Below, piece after piece: positions 43,015-52,191 of a stretch of 64,000 nt of DNA (the stretch's first letter is position 1; the number at the start of each line of letters is the position of its first letter). The stretch is taken from positions 372,001-436,000 of the forward strand of contig OZ244590.1 in the NCBI GenBank assembly GCA_965218205.1. Direction: 5' to 3'. Made by a program: the position numbers and the translations under genes. Under the pieces are notes generated by a model that saw only the letters and a program-made list of their open reading frames with translations, did no database searches and was not told the DNA's origin. Source of the DNA: CBDDCA01 sp965218205 (GTDB lineage Bacteria > Spirochaetota > Spirochaetia > WTKD01 > G963693115).

Positions 43015-45588
43015 TTATGTATTCTTAGCTTTTTTTGATAGCGTTTTTGTATGAGCATTAGATCGCTTTTTAATAGTAGGAAACAAAATTCCAAATACCT
43101 CTTGAATAGTAGTAACAGGATGAATAGTTATTCCTGAGTGTACATAAGAAGGAATTTCTTCTAAATCGTTAAGGTTACTTTGTGGAATGATAATATGTTT
43201 AATTTTGTTTCTATTTGCAGCAACAATTTTTTCGCGTAATCCTCCAATAGGAAGTACATTGCCCACTAAGGAAAGCTCTCCTGTCATAGCATAATTACTC
43301 ATGATAGTGGTATTAGTAACAAGAGATAACAGTGCGGACGCTATAGTGATACCTGCAGAAGGGCCATCTTTTGGAGTAGCTCCTTCAGGAAAGTGAATAT
43401 GAAAATCATGCGTAGTAAAAATACTAGGGTCAATAGAAAAATCTTCAATACTATGTTTTGATTTTATGAGTGAAAGAGCAATGTGTGCTGATTCTTTCAT
43501 AACATCTCCTAAGGTACCAGTTAATTTTACAACTCCTTTTCCTGTGTATTTTTGAGCTTCTATTATTAGCACATCTCCTCCCATTGAAGTCCATGCTAGC
43601 CCAATAGAGGTGCCGGGAGTACTTGCACGTTTTACAACATTTTCTTGAAACGGAGGAATACCAAGATATTCTTTGAGAGAATCTCCTAGCACTTTCTTTG
43701 GCCAGTAGGCATCTTTAATATCTATTGTTATGCCTTCAGTAGTTTCAGTGTTGCTAGGCTTTTGTGAACTCTTTGTTTGTTCGTCTTTCTTTTGTGTATC
43801 TTTTTTTTGTGCTTCTTTCGCTTGTTTCAATTTTTCTGTATTTTGTTTTTGCTCTTTTTCTTTTAGATACTGTGTGATTATTTTTCGTACTATCTTGTTT
43901 ATTTGCTGTTCAAATTTTCGCATGCCTGATTCTCTTGCATATTGCTCTGCTATTTGTTTTAATGCTTGAGTTTCAAATGAGATAGTATTTTTTTGTAAGC
44001 CATGATCTTGCAGCGATTTAGGGATAATGTATTTTTTTGCAATTTCAATTTTTTCTCTATCTATATACCCTGATAGATGAATAAGCTCCATTCTGTCTAG
44101 TAATGCAGGTGGAATACTGCTTGTGGTATTTGCAGTAGTAATAAAAAATATTTTAGACAGATCAAAGGGGAGGTCTATATAAAAATCTCTAAAATGAGTA
44201 TTTTGTACTGGATCTAAAATTTCAAGAAGTGCAGAAGAAGGATCTCCCATATAAGTAGCACTAATTTTATCAATTTCATCAATGACAAAAATAGGATCTT
44301 TTTCTTTTACTTCTAGTAAGCCTTGAATTATTTTTCCGGGCATAGCACCGATATAGGTACGTCTATGTCCTCGAATTTCCGCTTCGTCTCTCATGCCTCC
44401 AACGGAAAAATGATAGAGTTTCTTTTTGAGGCTGTTTGCAATGGATCGTGCTATTGATGTTTTTCCTACTCCAGGTGGTCCTACTAAACACAAAATTGAA
44501 CGTGTTTTTGCTTTTTTTATTTTGCTTATTGCTAAAAATTCAATAATACGGTTTTTTACTTTATCGAGTCCATAATGATCTTTATGAAGCATTGTCAAAG
44601 TATGAGCTAATTCTATATTTCTTGGAGGCGATTCATTCCATGGCAAAGAGAGAACGCGTTCTAGGTATGAATGTAACATAGTATATTCTGGGTGATGAGG
44701 TTCTAAGTTTGTAAACTTTATAACTTCTTTTTCAATTTGCTCGCGTGTTTCTTCTGGAAGAGTAAGTGCCTTAAGTTGTGTACGCATTTCTTCAATGACA
44801 ATACTTTTACTGTCCGTAGGCTCTCCCAGTTCTTTTTGAATTTCTTGCATCATTTCACGTAAAAAGTGTTCTTTGCGTTGTTTTTCTACATTATCTGTTA
44901 TGTTTTTACGAATTTTCTTTTGAAGAAAAAGAAGTTCTTGTTCTCTGTTTATATAGGTGAGGACTTGAATAATACGATTATGAATATTTGATGTTTCTAA
45001 TATCCTTTGTTGTTCTTCTTTTTTTAAGTCGAGGATGGAAGTAATAAAATCGGCAATTTGTCCTGGATGATCAATATTTACCATATTAAGACGAATCTCT
45101 TCAGAGTAGATAGGATTATTTTCAATAATAGGTTTCATTTCACTTATTAAGCTACGTGTTAATGCAGTAAGCTCTTTGTTGTGTTCTATAGTGTCAGGTA
45201 TATATTCTACCGTAGCTTGTAAAGGAGGAATAAATGTTTGTTCGTTTACTATCTTAAATCTGTCTTGTACAGTGATAAATACATTGTACCCTCCATCAGG
45301 AAGATTGATTTTTTTATGTATTTTTGCCACTGTTCCTACACGATATAAATTAGAAAATCGGTATTTATTTTCTATTTCTGATTCTACATCTGATTCTTTT
45401 GTAAGGAGTAGTCCTATATAATGCTCTCTTTTCATAGAGAGACCTATGATTTTCATGTATTCTTCTTTTTCTACTGTGAGCTGACTTATCATGCCAGGAA
45501 ACAAAGGTTTTCTTTCAAGAGGAAATATTAACAATCTTCGTGGAAGGTTATTGATATTAGGGTTAGGGACTAATGCTGTATCTTTCAT
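43015..45588 (-). CDS. lon: ATP-dependent protease Lon
   Basis: ATG 45588 gives 857 residues with an N-terminal substrate domain (LLIFPLERKPLFPGM), AAA+ Walker A GPPGVGKTSIAR near 360, Walker B FVIDEIDKI and the Ser-Lys dyad in GATPKDGPSAGI and GGLREKIVAANRN. A charged Gln/Lys-rich insert (about 595-635) precedes the protease domain and is not usual. TATACT lies eight bases before the ATG, so the message may be leaderless. Confidence 0.95.
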   Translation of the reverse strand: MKDTALVPNPNINNLPRRLLIFPLERKPLFPGMISQLTVEKEEYMKIIGLSMKREHYIGLLLTKESDVESEIENKYRFSNLYRVGTVAKIHKKINLPDGGYNVFITVQDRFKIVNEQTFIPPLQATVEYIPDTIEHNKELTALTRSLISEMKPIIENNPIYSEEIRLNMVNIDHPGQIADFITSILDLKKEEQQRILETSNIHNRIIQVLTYINREQELLFLQKKIRKNITDNVEKQRKEHFLREMMQEIQKELGEPTDSKSIVIEEMRTQLKALTLPEETREQIEKEVIKFTNLEPHHPEYTMLHSYLERVLSLPWNESPPRNIELAHTLTMLHKDHYGLDKVKNRIIEFLAISKIKKAKTRSILCLVGPPGVGKTSIARSIANSLKKKLYHFSVGGMRDEAEIRGHRRTYIGAMPGKIIQGLLEVKEKDPIFVIDEIDKISATYMGDPSSALLEILDPVQNTHFRDFYIDLPFDLSKIFFITTANTTSSIPPALLDRMELIHLSGYIDREKIEIAKKYIIPKSLQDHGLQKNTISFETQALKQIAEQYARESGMRKFEQQINKIVRKIITQYLKEKEQKQNTEKLKQAKEAQKKDTQKKDEQTKSSQKPSNTETTEGITIDIKDAYWPKKVLGDSLKEYLGIPPFQENVVKRASTPGTSIGLAWTSMGGDVLIIEAQKYTGKGVVKLTGTLGDVMKESAHIALSLIKSKHSIEDFSIDPSIFTTHDFHIHFPEGATPKDGPSAGITIASALLSLVTNTTIMSNYAMTGELSLVGNVLPIGGLREKIVAANRNKIKHIIIPQSNLNDLEEIPSYVHSGITIHPVTTIQEVFGILFPTIKKRSNAHTKTLSKKAKNT

Positions 45589-45656
45589 ATACTTATAGTA
45601 TAGCAATTAGCATAAAATTTCAATTTTAGAAATACATGCAATTTTATCGTCTCGTG

Positions 45657-45744
45657 TGCTTCCTCTTTTTTTTCTTATTATTAGGATATACCCTATGAGT
45701 TTTTTTATTTTTCGAGTACTGTTCGGCTTCTGATTAGAATTTCC
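45657..45744 (-). mobile_element. solo IS30-family right-end remnant
   Basis: About 88 bp closely matching the right end of the IS30 element (32616-32703), including TTATTATTAGGATATACCCT and the terminal GGCTTCTGATTAGAATTTCC. No transposase remains. It lies between lon and the sugar transferase gene. Confidence 0.75.
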
Positions 45745-45761
45745 AATCCCAACCATAAACA

Positions 45762-45790
45762 TTGCTCCAATTACAATACTATGGTATACT
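45762..45790 (+). promoter_or_regulatory. promoter of the sugar transferase gene
   Basis: TTGCTC (45762-45767), 17-bp spacer and TATACT (45785-45790), 17 bp after the IS remnant and 32 bp before the ATG. Confidence 0.55.
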
Positions 45791-45822
45791 AGCAATAGTA
45801 CTGCATATGCGTATAGTTAGTT

Positions 45823-46434
45823 ATGAATTCATTTTTTAATAAGGTACTGGCTTTATTTTTTATTCTTTTATTTTCCCCTTTGTATTTATTTTGTGCAATC
45901 CTTGTAGTTACTACATCAGGTTTTCCTGTTATTTTTCATCACAAAAGAGTAGGTATGTTTGGCAAAGAGTTTAAGCTCCTTAAATTTAGGACTATGAAGA
46001 AAAATGCAGAAGAAATGTTAAAGAAAGATAAGAAGTTATATGAGCTTTATAAGAAAAATAGATTTAAGATACCTGTGAAATTAGATTCACGCATTACTTG
46101 GTGTGGAAAAATATTACGGAAACTCAGCTTTGATGAGCTTCCTCAGTTTTTCAATGTATTAAAAGGAGATATGAATATTGTAGGTCCAAGACCTATGTTG
46201 GATCATGAAATTGACCATATTGCAGAAAATATTGAAATGGATGCTACTCAATTAAAAAAGGAATTGCTCTCTATTAAGCCAGGTATTACTGGCCCTGTAC
46301 AAACATCAGGACGCTCTAATTTAGAATATAAAAAGCGCATAGAGATTGAGTTAGAGTATATTAAGCATCGCAGTATCTGGAAAGATTTTATTATTATCCT
46401 AAAGACCCCCTTAGCATATAAAGATGCATTTTAG
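45823..46434 (+). CDS. bacterial sugar transferase (undecaprenyl-phosphate glycosyl-1-phosphate transferase)
   Basis: The 203-residue protein has one N-terminal membrane helix (residues 8-32) and the compact PglC/WbaP-type catalytic domain: VIFHHKRVGMFGKEFKLLKFRTM, KILRKLSFDELPQFFNVLKGDMNIVGPRPM and the end KPGITGPVQTSGR. It would transfer a sugar phosphate to a lipid carrier to start surface glycan synthesis. No other glycan genes lie nearby. It is a short monotopic form without the long multi-helix N-terminus. Confidence 0.88.
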   Translation: MNSFFNKVLALFFILLFSPLYLFCAILVVTTSGFPVIFHHKRVGMFGKEFKLLKFRTMKKNAEEMLKKDKKLYELYKKNRFKIPVKLDSRITWCGKILRKLSFDELPQFFNVLKGDMNIVGPRPMLDHEIDHIAENIEMDATQLKKELLSIKPGITGPVQTSGRSNLEYKKRIEIELEYIKHRSIWKDFIIILKTPLAYKDAF

Positions 46435-46499
46435 TTAAAAGTATGCTATACTATGCTATATATCGTTTTGATTATATAGTTATTATAAAGGACGGAATT

Positions 46500-48134
46500 A
46501 TGGCACATTCAAATCTTCATACATTACGTTTGCAATATAAGCCTAAGATGCCTTCACTATTTGCAAATAATCCAGCACATATATCTCTTTCTGTTGTTCA
46601 AAAAACAAGTTCAGCAGTAAGCGATTCTGATAAACTCAAGAAAATATTTCCCAATACATATGGGCAACCTCTTTACAAAGTGGTACAAGCAGATAACCCC
46701 GAAGCAAAAAAGAAAAGAAAAGTAGGAGTTATTCTCTCTGGAGGGCCTGCTCCTGGAGGACATAATGTAATAGCTGGGGTATTTGATGCCTTAAAGTTAG
46801 CAAATGCTTCCTCTCAGCTTATTGGTTTTAAAAAAGGACCAGGGGGGCTAGTAAAAAATGATTATGTATTGTTAAATGCAAATACAGTAGGAAAGTATCG
46901 TAATACAGGTGGTTTTGACATTATAGGATCAGGACGTACAAAAATTGAAAGTCCCGAACAATTTGCCGCTGCTTTAGAAACAGTAAAAAAGCATTCTCTT
47001 GATGCACTCGTTGTAATAGGAGGAGACGACAGTAATACAAACGCAGTATTGTTAGCAGAATATTTTGTGCAACAAAATTGTAAAACACAAGTGATAGGCA
47101 TTCCTAAAACAATAGACGGTGATTTACGAAATAAGTATATAGAAACATCTTTTGGCTTTGATACTGCAGTAAAAACATATTCTGAGCTTATTGGCAACAT
47201 TGCAAGGGATGCAAATAGCTCAAAAAAATACTGGCATTTTATTCGGCTTATGGGACGTTCTGCTAGTCATATAACACTGGAATGTGCTTTACAAACTCAG
47301 CCTAATGTAGCTATCATTTCTGAAGAAGTACTAGCAAAGAAACAATCTTTGCAATCTATTGTAAAAACAGTAGCCGACATAGTAGCTACACGAGCAAAAC
47401 TTGGTCTTGATTTTGGTGTAGTACTTATTCCAGAAGGATTGATAGAGTTTATTCCCGAAGTAAAACAGCTTATTGCTCAATTAAATGATATTCTCAGTAA
47501 TGTGGATGATACAGTGTCTGTAGAAGAAAGAGTGAGTCTTGCGGTATCTTCTCTCTCAAGTAATCTACAAAAAACATTTTTGTCTTTGCCTACGAGCATT
47601 CAACATCAGTTATTGTTGGATAGAGATGATCATGGTAATTTACAAGTAACGCTTATTGAAACTGAACGCATGCTTATTGAGATGGTAGCAAATGAACTAA
47701 AGAAGCGAAACACTTTTACCACTAAATTTTCTGCACAAAGTCATTTTTTTGGATATGAAGCACGTTGTGCGTTTCCTAGTAATTTTGATGCAGACTATTG
47801 TTATTCACTGGGCTATAATGCTTTTATTCTTATCGCTAATAATTGTACAGGCTATATTTCGTCAATCAAAAATCTAAAGCAATCTGTCGATAAATGGCAA
47901 CCATATGCTGTCCCTCTGACTATGATGATGAATATAGAAAAACGAAAAGGAAAAGATGTTCCTGTAATAAAAAAAGCCTTAGTTGAAATGCAATCAAAGT
48001 CCTTTCTTTATTTTGTCAAGCACAGAGAAACATGGGCGAAAGAAACAGCATATGTGTTTCCTGGTGCAATACAGTATTTTGGGGATAGCTCATTAACAGA
48101 TACTTGTACAAAAACGCTTGCTATACTATACTAA
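46500..48134 (+). CDS. pfp: pyrophosphate-dependent 6-phosphofructokinase (long form)
   Basis: ATG 46500 behind AAGGACGG gives 544 residues, the size of PfpB/plant-beta-type PPi-PFK. Marks are LSGGPAPGGHNVIAGV, VVIGGDDSNTNAVLLAE (the Asp that favours PPi over ATP), IGIPKTIDGDLRN and the fructose-6-phosphate site MGRSASHITLECAL. It runs glycolysis reversibly with PPi, as is usual in treponemes. The first 20 codons of the upstream open frame are not part of the gene. Confidence 0.92.
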   Translation: MAHSNLHTLRLQYKPKMPSLFANNPAHISLSVVQKTSSAVSDSDKLKKIFPNTYGQPLYKVVQADNPEAKKKRKVGVILSGGPAPGGHNVIAGVFDALKLANASSQLIGFKKGPGGLVKNDYVLLNANTVGKYRNTGGFDIIGSGRTKIESPEQFAAALETVKKHSLDALVVIGGDDSNTNAVLLAEYFVQQNCKTQVIGIPKTIDGDLRNKYIETSFGFDTAVKTYSELIGNIARDANSSKKYWHFIRLMGRSASHITLECALQTQPNVAIISEEVLAKKQSLQSIVKTVADIVATRAKLGLDFGVVLIPEGLIEFIPEVKQLIAQLNDILSNVDDTVSVEERVSLAVSSLSSNLQKTFLSLPTSIQHQLLLDRDDHGNLQVTLIETERMLIEMVANELKKRNTFTTKFSAQSHFFGYEARCAFPSNFDADYCYSLGYNAFILIANNCTGYISSIKNLKQSVDKWQPYAVPLTMMMNIEKRKGKDVPVIKKALVEMQSKSFLYFVKHRETWAKETAYVFPGAIQYFGDSSLTDTCTKTLAILY

Positions 48135-48169
48135 TTGCAGTAATATATTCAAAATATGGAGGAAATCAT

Positions 48170-48817
48170 ATGAATAAAAAAATAATGGCAATGGGAATAT
48201 TTGTTCTGATTACAGGAATGTATTTTTTTCTTGTAGATCAAAGTGTATATGCAAGAGGGCAGGATGGACAAGACGGAGAGGACGGAAAGCCTGGATATGC
48301 TGAAGATCATAGTGATGATGAAGATAACGATGGAAAAGATATGGATGATGTCACTTCCTTGATAAAAGATATGGGAGGCAAACCACAAAAAACAAGAGCC
48401 CCTAATATTACATTACCAACGTTTGATGGAGAAGATATAGCTCTTCGTGATTATAGAGGAAGAACACTCTTTCTCAGTGTGTGGAATTCTCGTTGTGGAT
48501 ATTGTCGACAAGAAGCTCCTTATGTTGTTGAGTTAGCAAACGCCTTAGCTGATAACCCAAAGATAGACTTTTTAGGAGTTTCTATTGATATAGTTGAACA
48601 AGAAGCATTAGACTATATTGAGGAGTTTGATATATCTTATACAGTAGTAGCAGATTCGAAGGGAGCAGTTATTAAGGCAACCCCATTAAAAATTACAGGA
48701 ACACCAAGTGTATTTATTATCTCTCCTGAAGGATATATTATAGGGAGTTTTTCTGGTTTCCATGAATGGCATAAGGAAGTTGAATCATTAGAGAAATTAG
48801 CAGATCAGTTGTTATAG
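48170..48817 (+). CDS. TlpA-like periplasmic thioredoxin with acidic linker
   Basis: ATG 48170 behind GGAGG gives 215 residues. A signal peptide (to about residue 27, VYARG) is followed by GQDGQDGEDGKPG, four collagen-like G-x-y triplets, and an Asp-rich stretch. Next comes a TlpA/redoxin domain with WNSRCGYCRQEAPYV (active CGYC) and a TGTPSVFIISP cis-Pro loop. It probably reduces or forms disulfides in exported proteins. A terminator follows. Confidence 0.85.
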   Translation: MNKKIMAMGIFVLITGMYFFLVDQSVYARGQDGQDGEDGKPGYAEDHSDDEDNDGKDMDDVTSLIKDMGGKPQKTRAPNITLPTFDGEDIALRDYRGRTLFLSVWNSRCGYCRQEAPYVVELANALADNPKIDFLGVSIDIVEQEALDYIEEFDISYTVVADSKGAVIKATPLKITGTPSVFIISPEGYIIGSFSGFHEWHKEVESLEKLADQLL

Positions 48818-48854
48818 TTGCTATAGTATAGACAGTCATACACAAAAAACATTA

Positions 48855-48893
48855 AAAAAGAAAGGGACTAGCTATGTTAGTCCCTTTCTTTTT
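48855..48893. terminator. bidirectional rho-independent terminator
   Basis: AAAGAAAGGGACTA (48857-48870) pairs perfectly with TAGTCCCTTTCTTT around a seven-base loop, between the convergent thioredoxin and cyclase genes. Confidence 0.88.
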
Positions 48894-48910
48894 AGTATTA
48901 TAGGTGGCTA

Positions 48911-50473
48911 TTATAGTACTTTTAATCCATATGCCGTAAGTTTGTGTTCTATTCCCTTTACTTTAATGGAAAATTGTCGCCATCCTAAATTTTTAACTTT
49001 TTGTTGTAAAAGATCATAGGTCTGTTCGGAGAGAAATATATCCACGCCATTATCTTTTGTCGCTGCTTCTAGACGTGCTGCCAGATTAACATTTGAGCCA
49101 ATAGCAGTAAAGTCTAATCGTTGAGGGGATCCTATCATTCCTAAGATAGCATTTCCTACATGTACCCCAACCCCAATTTTAATTGAACCTTCTTTCTTTA
49201 CTGTTTTGAGCATTTCAAAGGCTGATATAACGGCATTGTTTACTCCTCTCACATGATCATCATATCCATAAATAGCCATAAGACCATCTCCCATAAATTT
49301 ATCGACAATACCATCGTATTGTTCTACTAATTGCACCATATTAGTAAAATAATTGTTTAGCTTTGAAATTATCTCTGTAGGACTGCTATGTTGACTAGAG
49401 TTTGTATAGTTTCTCACATCAGAAAAAAGCATTACTATTTCTTTTTCGCGTCCGCCAAGCTGTAACTCTTTGTCATTGAGCATAAGTTCTGCAACACGAG
49501 GGCTTACTAATTTTCCAAAAGCATTTTTAATTTTTTGTTTTTCTTTTAACTCATCAGAGATAATGTTTAAGTTTTCTCCCATCATTCCAAATTCATCGTT
49601 TGACAATGTGAGTAGTTGGTTATCAAACTTTCCTTCAAATAGATCTCCGATAACACGATTGAGCATGGTAAAACATATAATAATATTATTTGAGTATAAA
49701 ATAACAGTTACTACTAACTGTCCCATAAAAACACCAATGACAAATACAGTTTCCTTAAATACAGAAAGAAGCCCTTCGTCATGAGGAATAATATTGATAT
49801 TTGCTATGAGCCATTCATAATTCTTAAAATTAATGAGAGAAAATGCAAGACCAACAAGTAATAATACCAATACTGTTGAGATAATAAATTTTAGCTTTAA
49901 GGATAAAAAATAACTGTATTTTTTTAGTATTTTTTCTTTGTCCATTGACATAGTATCATTATCAGTAAGCAGTAACAAATGCTTTCTTCGTATAAGAAAT
50001 AGATCGATAATGGAAAATACCGATAATAATCCTGAGCCTACTGTTAGTTTGATAAAACTTTCTGAAGAAAACTGAAACAGATACATTGCAAACAATGCAA
50101 GTATTCCTACCCATATGATGAAAAATGATGCTTCAAATAACATATATTTTTTATCTGACCATTCAAGTACCTTTTTGTTTCCATACGATAATAAAATGGA
50201 AGATCGTATAATATACAATGGAAAAATAGATATAAAAATATACAACATGATAGTATTAAAAGGTGTTCCTTCAATGAAAGGACAGGCTTTTCCTCCGTAT
50301 GTTGTAAGCAGTATAAAGGGTAAAAAGTATAGTAAAGCCCCAGATAAAAGAGGATTCCATTTTCCTTTTAATGCAGAAACAAGTTTTTTTCGAGATTTCT
50401 GAAGCTGCTTTAATGTTATATTCCTAAACTGGTTTGTACCAGTAATATTGATAGTATTGCGTGAAGTACTCAT
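48911..50473 (-). CDS. membrane adenylate/guanylate cyclase (class III)
   Basis: The 520-residue protein has six membrane segments in residues 40-280, a HAMP-like linker (about 285-330, FEGKFDNQLLTLSNDEFGMMGENL) and a class III cyclase domain from about 340. Metal Asp residues lie in VMLFSDVRNYT and VDKFMGDGLMAIYG, with the transition-state region GSNVNLAARLEAATKD. It makes cAMP (or cGMP) in response to an unknown membrane signal. A good AAAAGGAG site precedes the ATG. Confidence 0.88.
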   Translation of the reverse strand: MSTSRNTINITGTNQFRNITLKQLQKSRKKLVSALKGKWNPLLSGALLYFLPFILLTTYGGKACPFIEGTPFNTIMLYIFISIFPLYIIRSSILLSYGNKKVLEWSDKKYMLFEASFFIIWVGILALFAMYLFQFSSESFIKLTVGSGLLSVFSIIDLFLIRRKHLLLLTDNDTMSMDKEKILKKYSYFLSLKLKFIISTVLVLLLVGLAFSLINFKNYEWLIANINIIPHDEGLLSVFKETVFVIGVFMGQLVVTVILYSNNIIICFTMLNRVIGDLFEGKFDNQLLTLSNDEFGMMGENLNIISDELKEKQKIKNAFGKLVSPRVAELMLNDKELQLGGREKEIVMLFSDVRNYTNSSQHSSPTEIISKLNNYFTNMVQLVEQYDGIVDKFMGDGLMAIYGYDDHVRGVNNAVISAFEMLKTVKKEGSIKIGVGVHVGNAILGMIGSPQRLDFTAIGSNVNLAARLEAATKDNGVDIFLSEQTYDLLQQKVKNLGWRQFSIKVKGIEHKLTAYGLKVL

Positions 50474-50487
50474 ATATTTTTCTCCTT

Positions 50488-51225
50488 TTAATAGTTATAA
50501 ATTTTTGTGCCTATAAATGGCTTTTCTTCTATGATATTACAAAAATTGTTTATGTTTTTACCGTTTGCACATATTACCTCTATATTTAGTGTTTGGGCTA
50601 ATGTTGCTGCTATAGGATCAAAAGGAACATGGAGTCCTGGCGACCACTGAGTTCCTATCATTTTTATAAAATCTTTCCAGCTAATTTCATCAAGTGCAAC
50701 AGCATCTGTGTATTTGTTAGGATCAGCAGTATAAATTTTTTCTATATTACTAAGGTTAATAATCGTATGTGCATTAAATTGCTGTGCTAATGTTACTGCT
50801 ATGTAATCTGTTGAAAACCCTGGTTTCCATCCTGCTGCAATAAGTAGCGGTGCATTAAATGATATAGTAACGCTAGGGTCTTTTACTACAGTATCTTCAG
50901 CATAATCAGCAAAAAGTTCTCTTATCAGTTGTGCATTTAAGTGTGTTGCCATAATACCTATTCTATCGGTGGCATTATCGTTTGATGTACTAGTAGCATT
51001 TTCTGTAAGCGTTTCTTGTATTGAACAAAACGATTGTTGATATACCCTTGCTGTATTTCCTCCTCCTACGATTATAATGAAACGCAAGGATGTTTTTATC
51101 AATTTGAGGATGGTAGCATGAAAATCTGTAATAAAATGCTTGTCTATTGTATTAGTATGTGATACATTTGGGTTTACTATAGAACCTCCAAGACTTATTA
51201 TGATAGGAATATTTTTATTTTTCAC
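50488..51225 (-). CDS. pyrH: UMP kinase, archaeal-type
   Basis: GTG 51225 opens a 245-residue amino-acid-kinase-fold protein: SLGGSIVNPN, IIIVGGGNTAR, AGWKPGFSTDYIAVTLA and HVPFDPIAATLAQ. The last two blocks place it with the archaeal-type UMP kinases rather than the E. coli PyrH type. It makes UDP from UMP. TATACT lies only six bases before the GTG, suggesting a leaderless transcript. Confidence 0.85.
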   Translation of the reverse strand: MKNKNIPIIISLGGSIVNPNVSHTNTIDKHFITDFHATILKLIKTSLRFIIIVGGGNTARVYQQSFCSIQETLTENATSTSNDNATDRIGIMATHLNAQLIRELFADYAEDTVVKDPSVTISFNAPLLIAAGWKPGFSTDYIAVTLAQQFNAHTIINLSNIEKIYTADPNKYTDAVALDEISWKDFIKMIGTQWSPGLHVPFDPIAATLAQTLNIEVICANGKNINNFCNIIEEKPFIGTKIYNY

Positions 51226-51288
51226 TCATTTAGTATACTATAAATTGTAAATTATGAAATGGTGATTATACAAAAAGGTATGGGTATA

Positions 51289-52191
51289 TTATATCTTTGG
51301 AGGGAGAGCGTTAAGTAATTCTTTTGTATCATCTGAAATTGTTCCCGAGAGAATATCAGTATACTCTACTGTGTCTACAATAGTACCATCTTTCATTACC
51401 ATAACAATGTCGCATAAATATGTTACAAGTGCAAGATCGTGAGTGATAAACAATATTGTTATTCCTTTTGTTTGGTGTAATTCAACTAACATGTTGGCTA
51501 TGGTTTTACGTGTTTGTGCATCTAATGAAGATGTTATCTCATCGCAAATAATGACATGAGGGTTATGAATAAGTGCTCGAGCAATGGCTATGCGTTGTCT
51601 TTGTCCTCCTGAAAAATCACTTGGGTATCGCTTTACCATATGCTGTATATTTGGTACATCAAAATCTACTAATTGTAAGGTATTGTATATAATATCAAAT
51701 GCTAACTGTTTTTTTGTTTTCCAAGTGAATAATTTTTCTTGTTTACATAGCTGAGTAAAAAAAGGAGAGTAACGTAAGCTATCTAATAGTATTGTCTCTA
51801 CAGACAATCGATGATTAAGAGAACGTGCAGGATCTTGAAAAATCATTTTGACTTTTGTTTGATAGAGTTGTAATTGTTGTTTTGTAAATGCCGAAAGACA
51901 GGTTTCTTGTGTATTGTCTATTATAGTATTGTTTGTATTAGTATCAAAAAAATGTATGTTGCCTTGTGTAGGTGTTTCCAATCCAACCAGTAAACGCATG
52001 AGTGTGCTTTTACCACTTCCTGACTGTCCTACGATACCAAAGAGAGATTGTTGAGGAATTTCAAACTCTATATTTTGTAAAGCTGTCACTGTTCTTTTTT
52101 GAGAAGAAAAATAGGAGCTATGGAGTTTATACTCTTTTGTTACATGTTCTCCTTTATACAGCACTGTTTTAGATGGGAGTGTTATTTTCAT
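51289..52191 (-). CDS. oppF: oligopeptide ABC transporter ATPase (OppF)
   Basis: The 300-residue ATPase has Walker A GQSGSGKSTLMRLL near 52, signature SGGQRQRIAIARALIHNP and Walker B VIICDEITSSLDA. It starts inside the oppD stop (ATGA). It is the last gene of the five-gene operon. Confidence 0.88.
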   Translation of the reverse strand: MKITLPSKTVLYKGEHVTKEYKLHSSYFSSQKRTVTALQNIEFEIPQQSLFGIVGQSGSGKSTLMRLLVGLETPTQGNIHFFDTNTNNTIIDNTQETCLSAFTKQQLQLYQTKVKMIFQDPARSLNHRLSVETILLDSLRYSPFFTQLCKQEKLFTWKTKKQLAFDIIYNTLQLVDFDVPNIQHMVKRYPSDFSGGQRQRIAIARALIHNPHVIICDEITSSLDAQTRKTIANMLVELHQTKGITILFITHDLALVTYLCDIVMVMKDGTIVDTVEYTDILSGTISDDTKELLNALPPKI

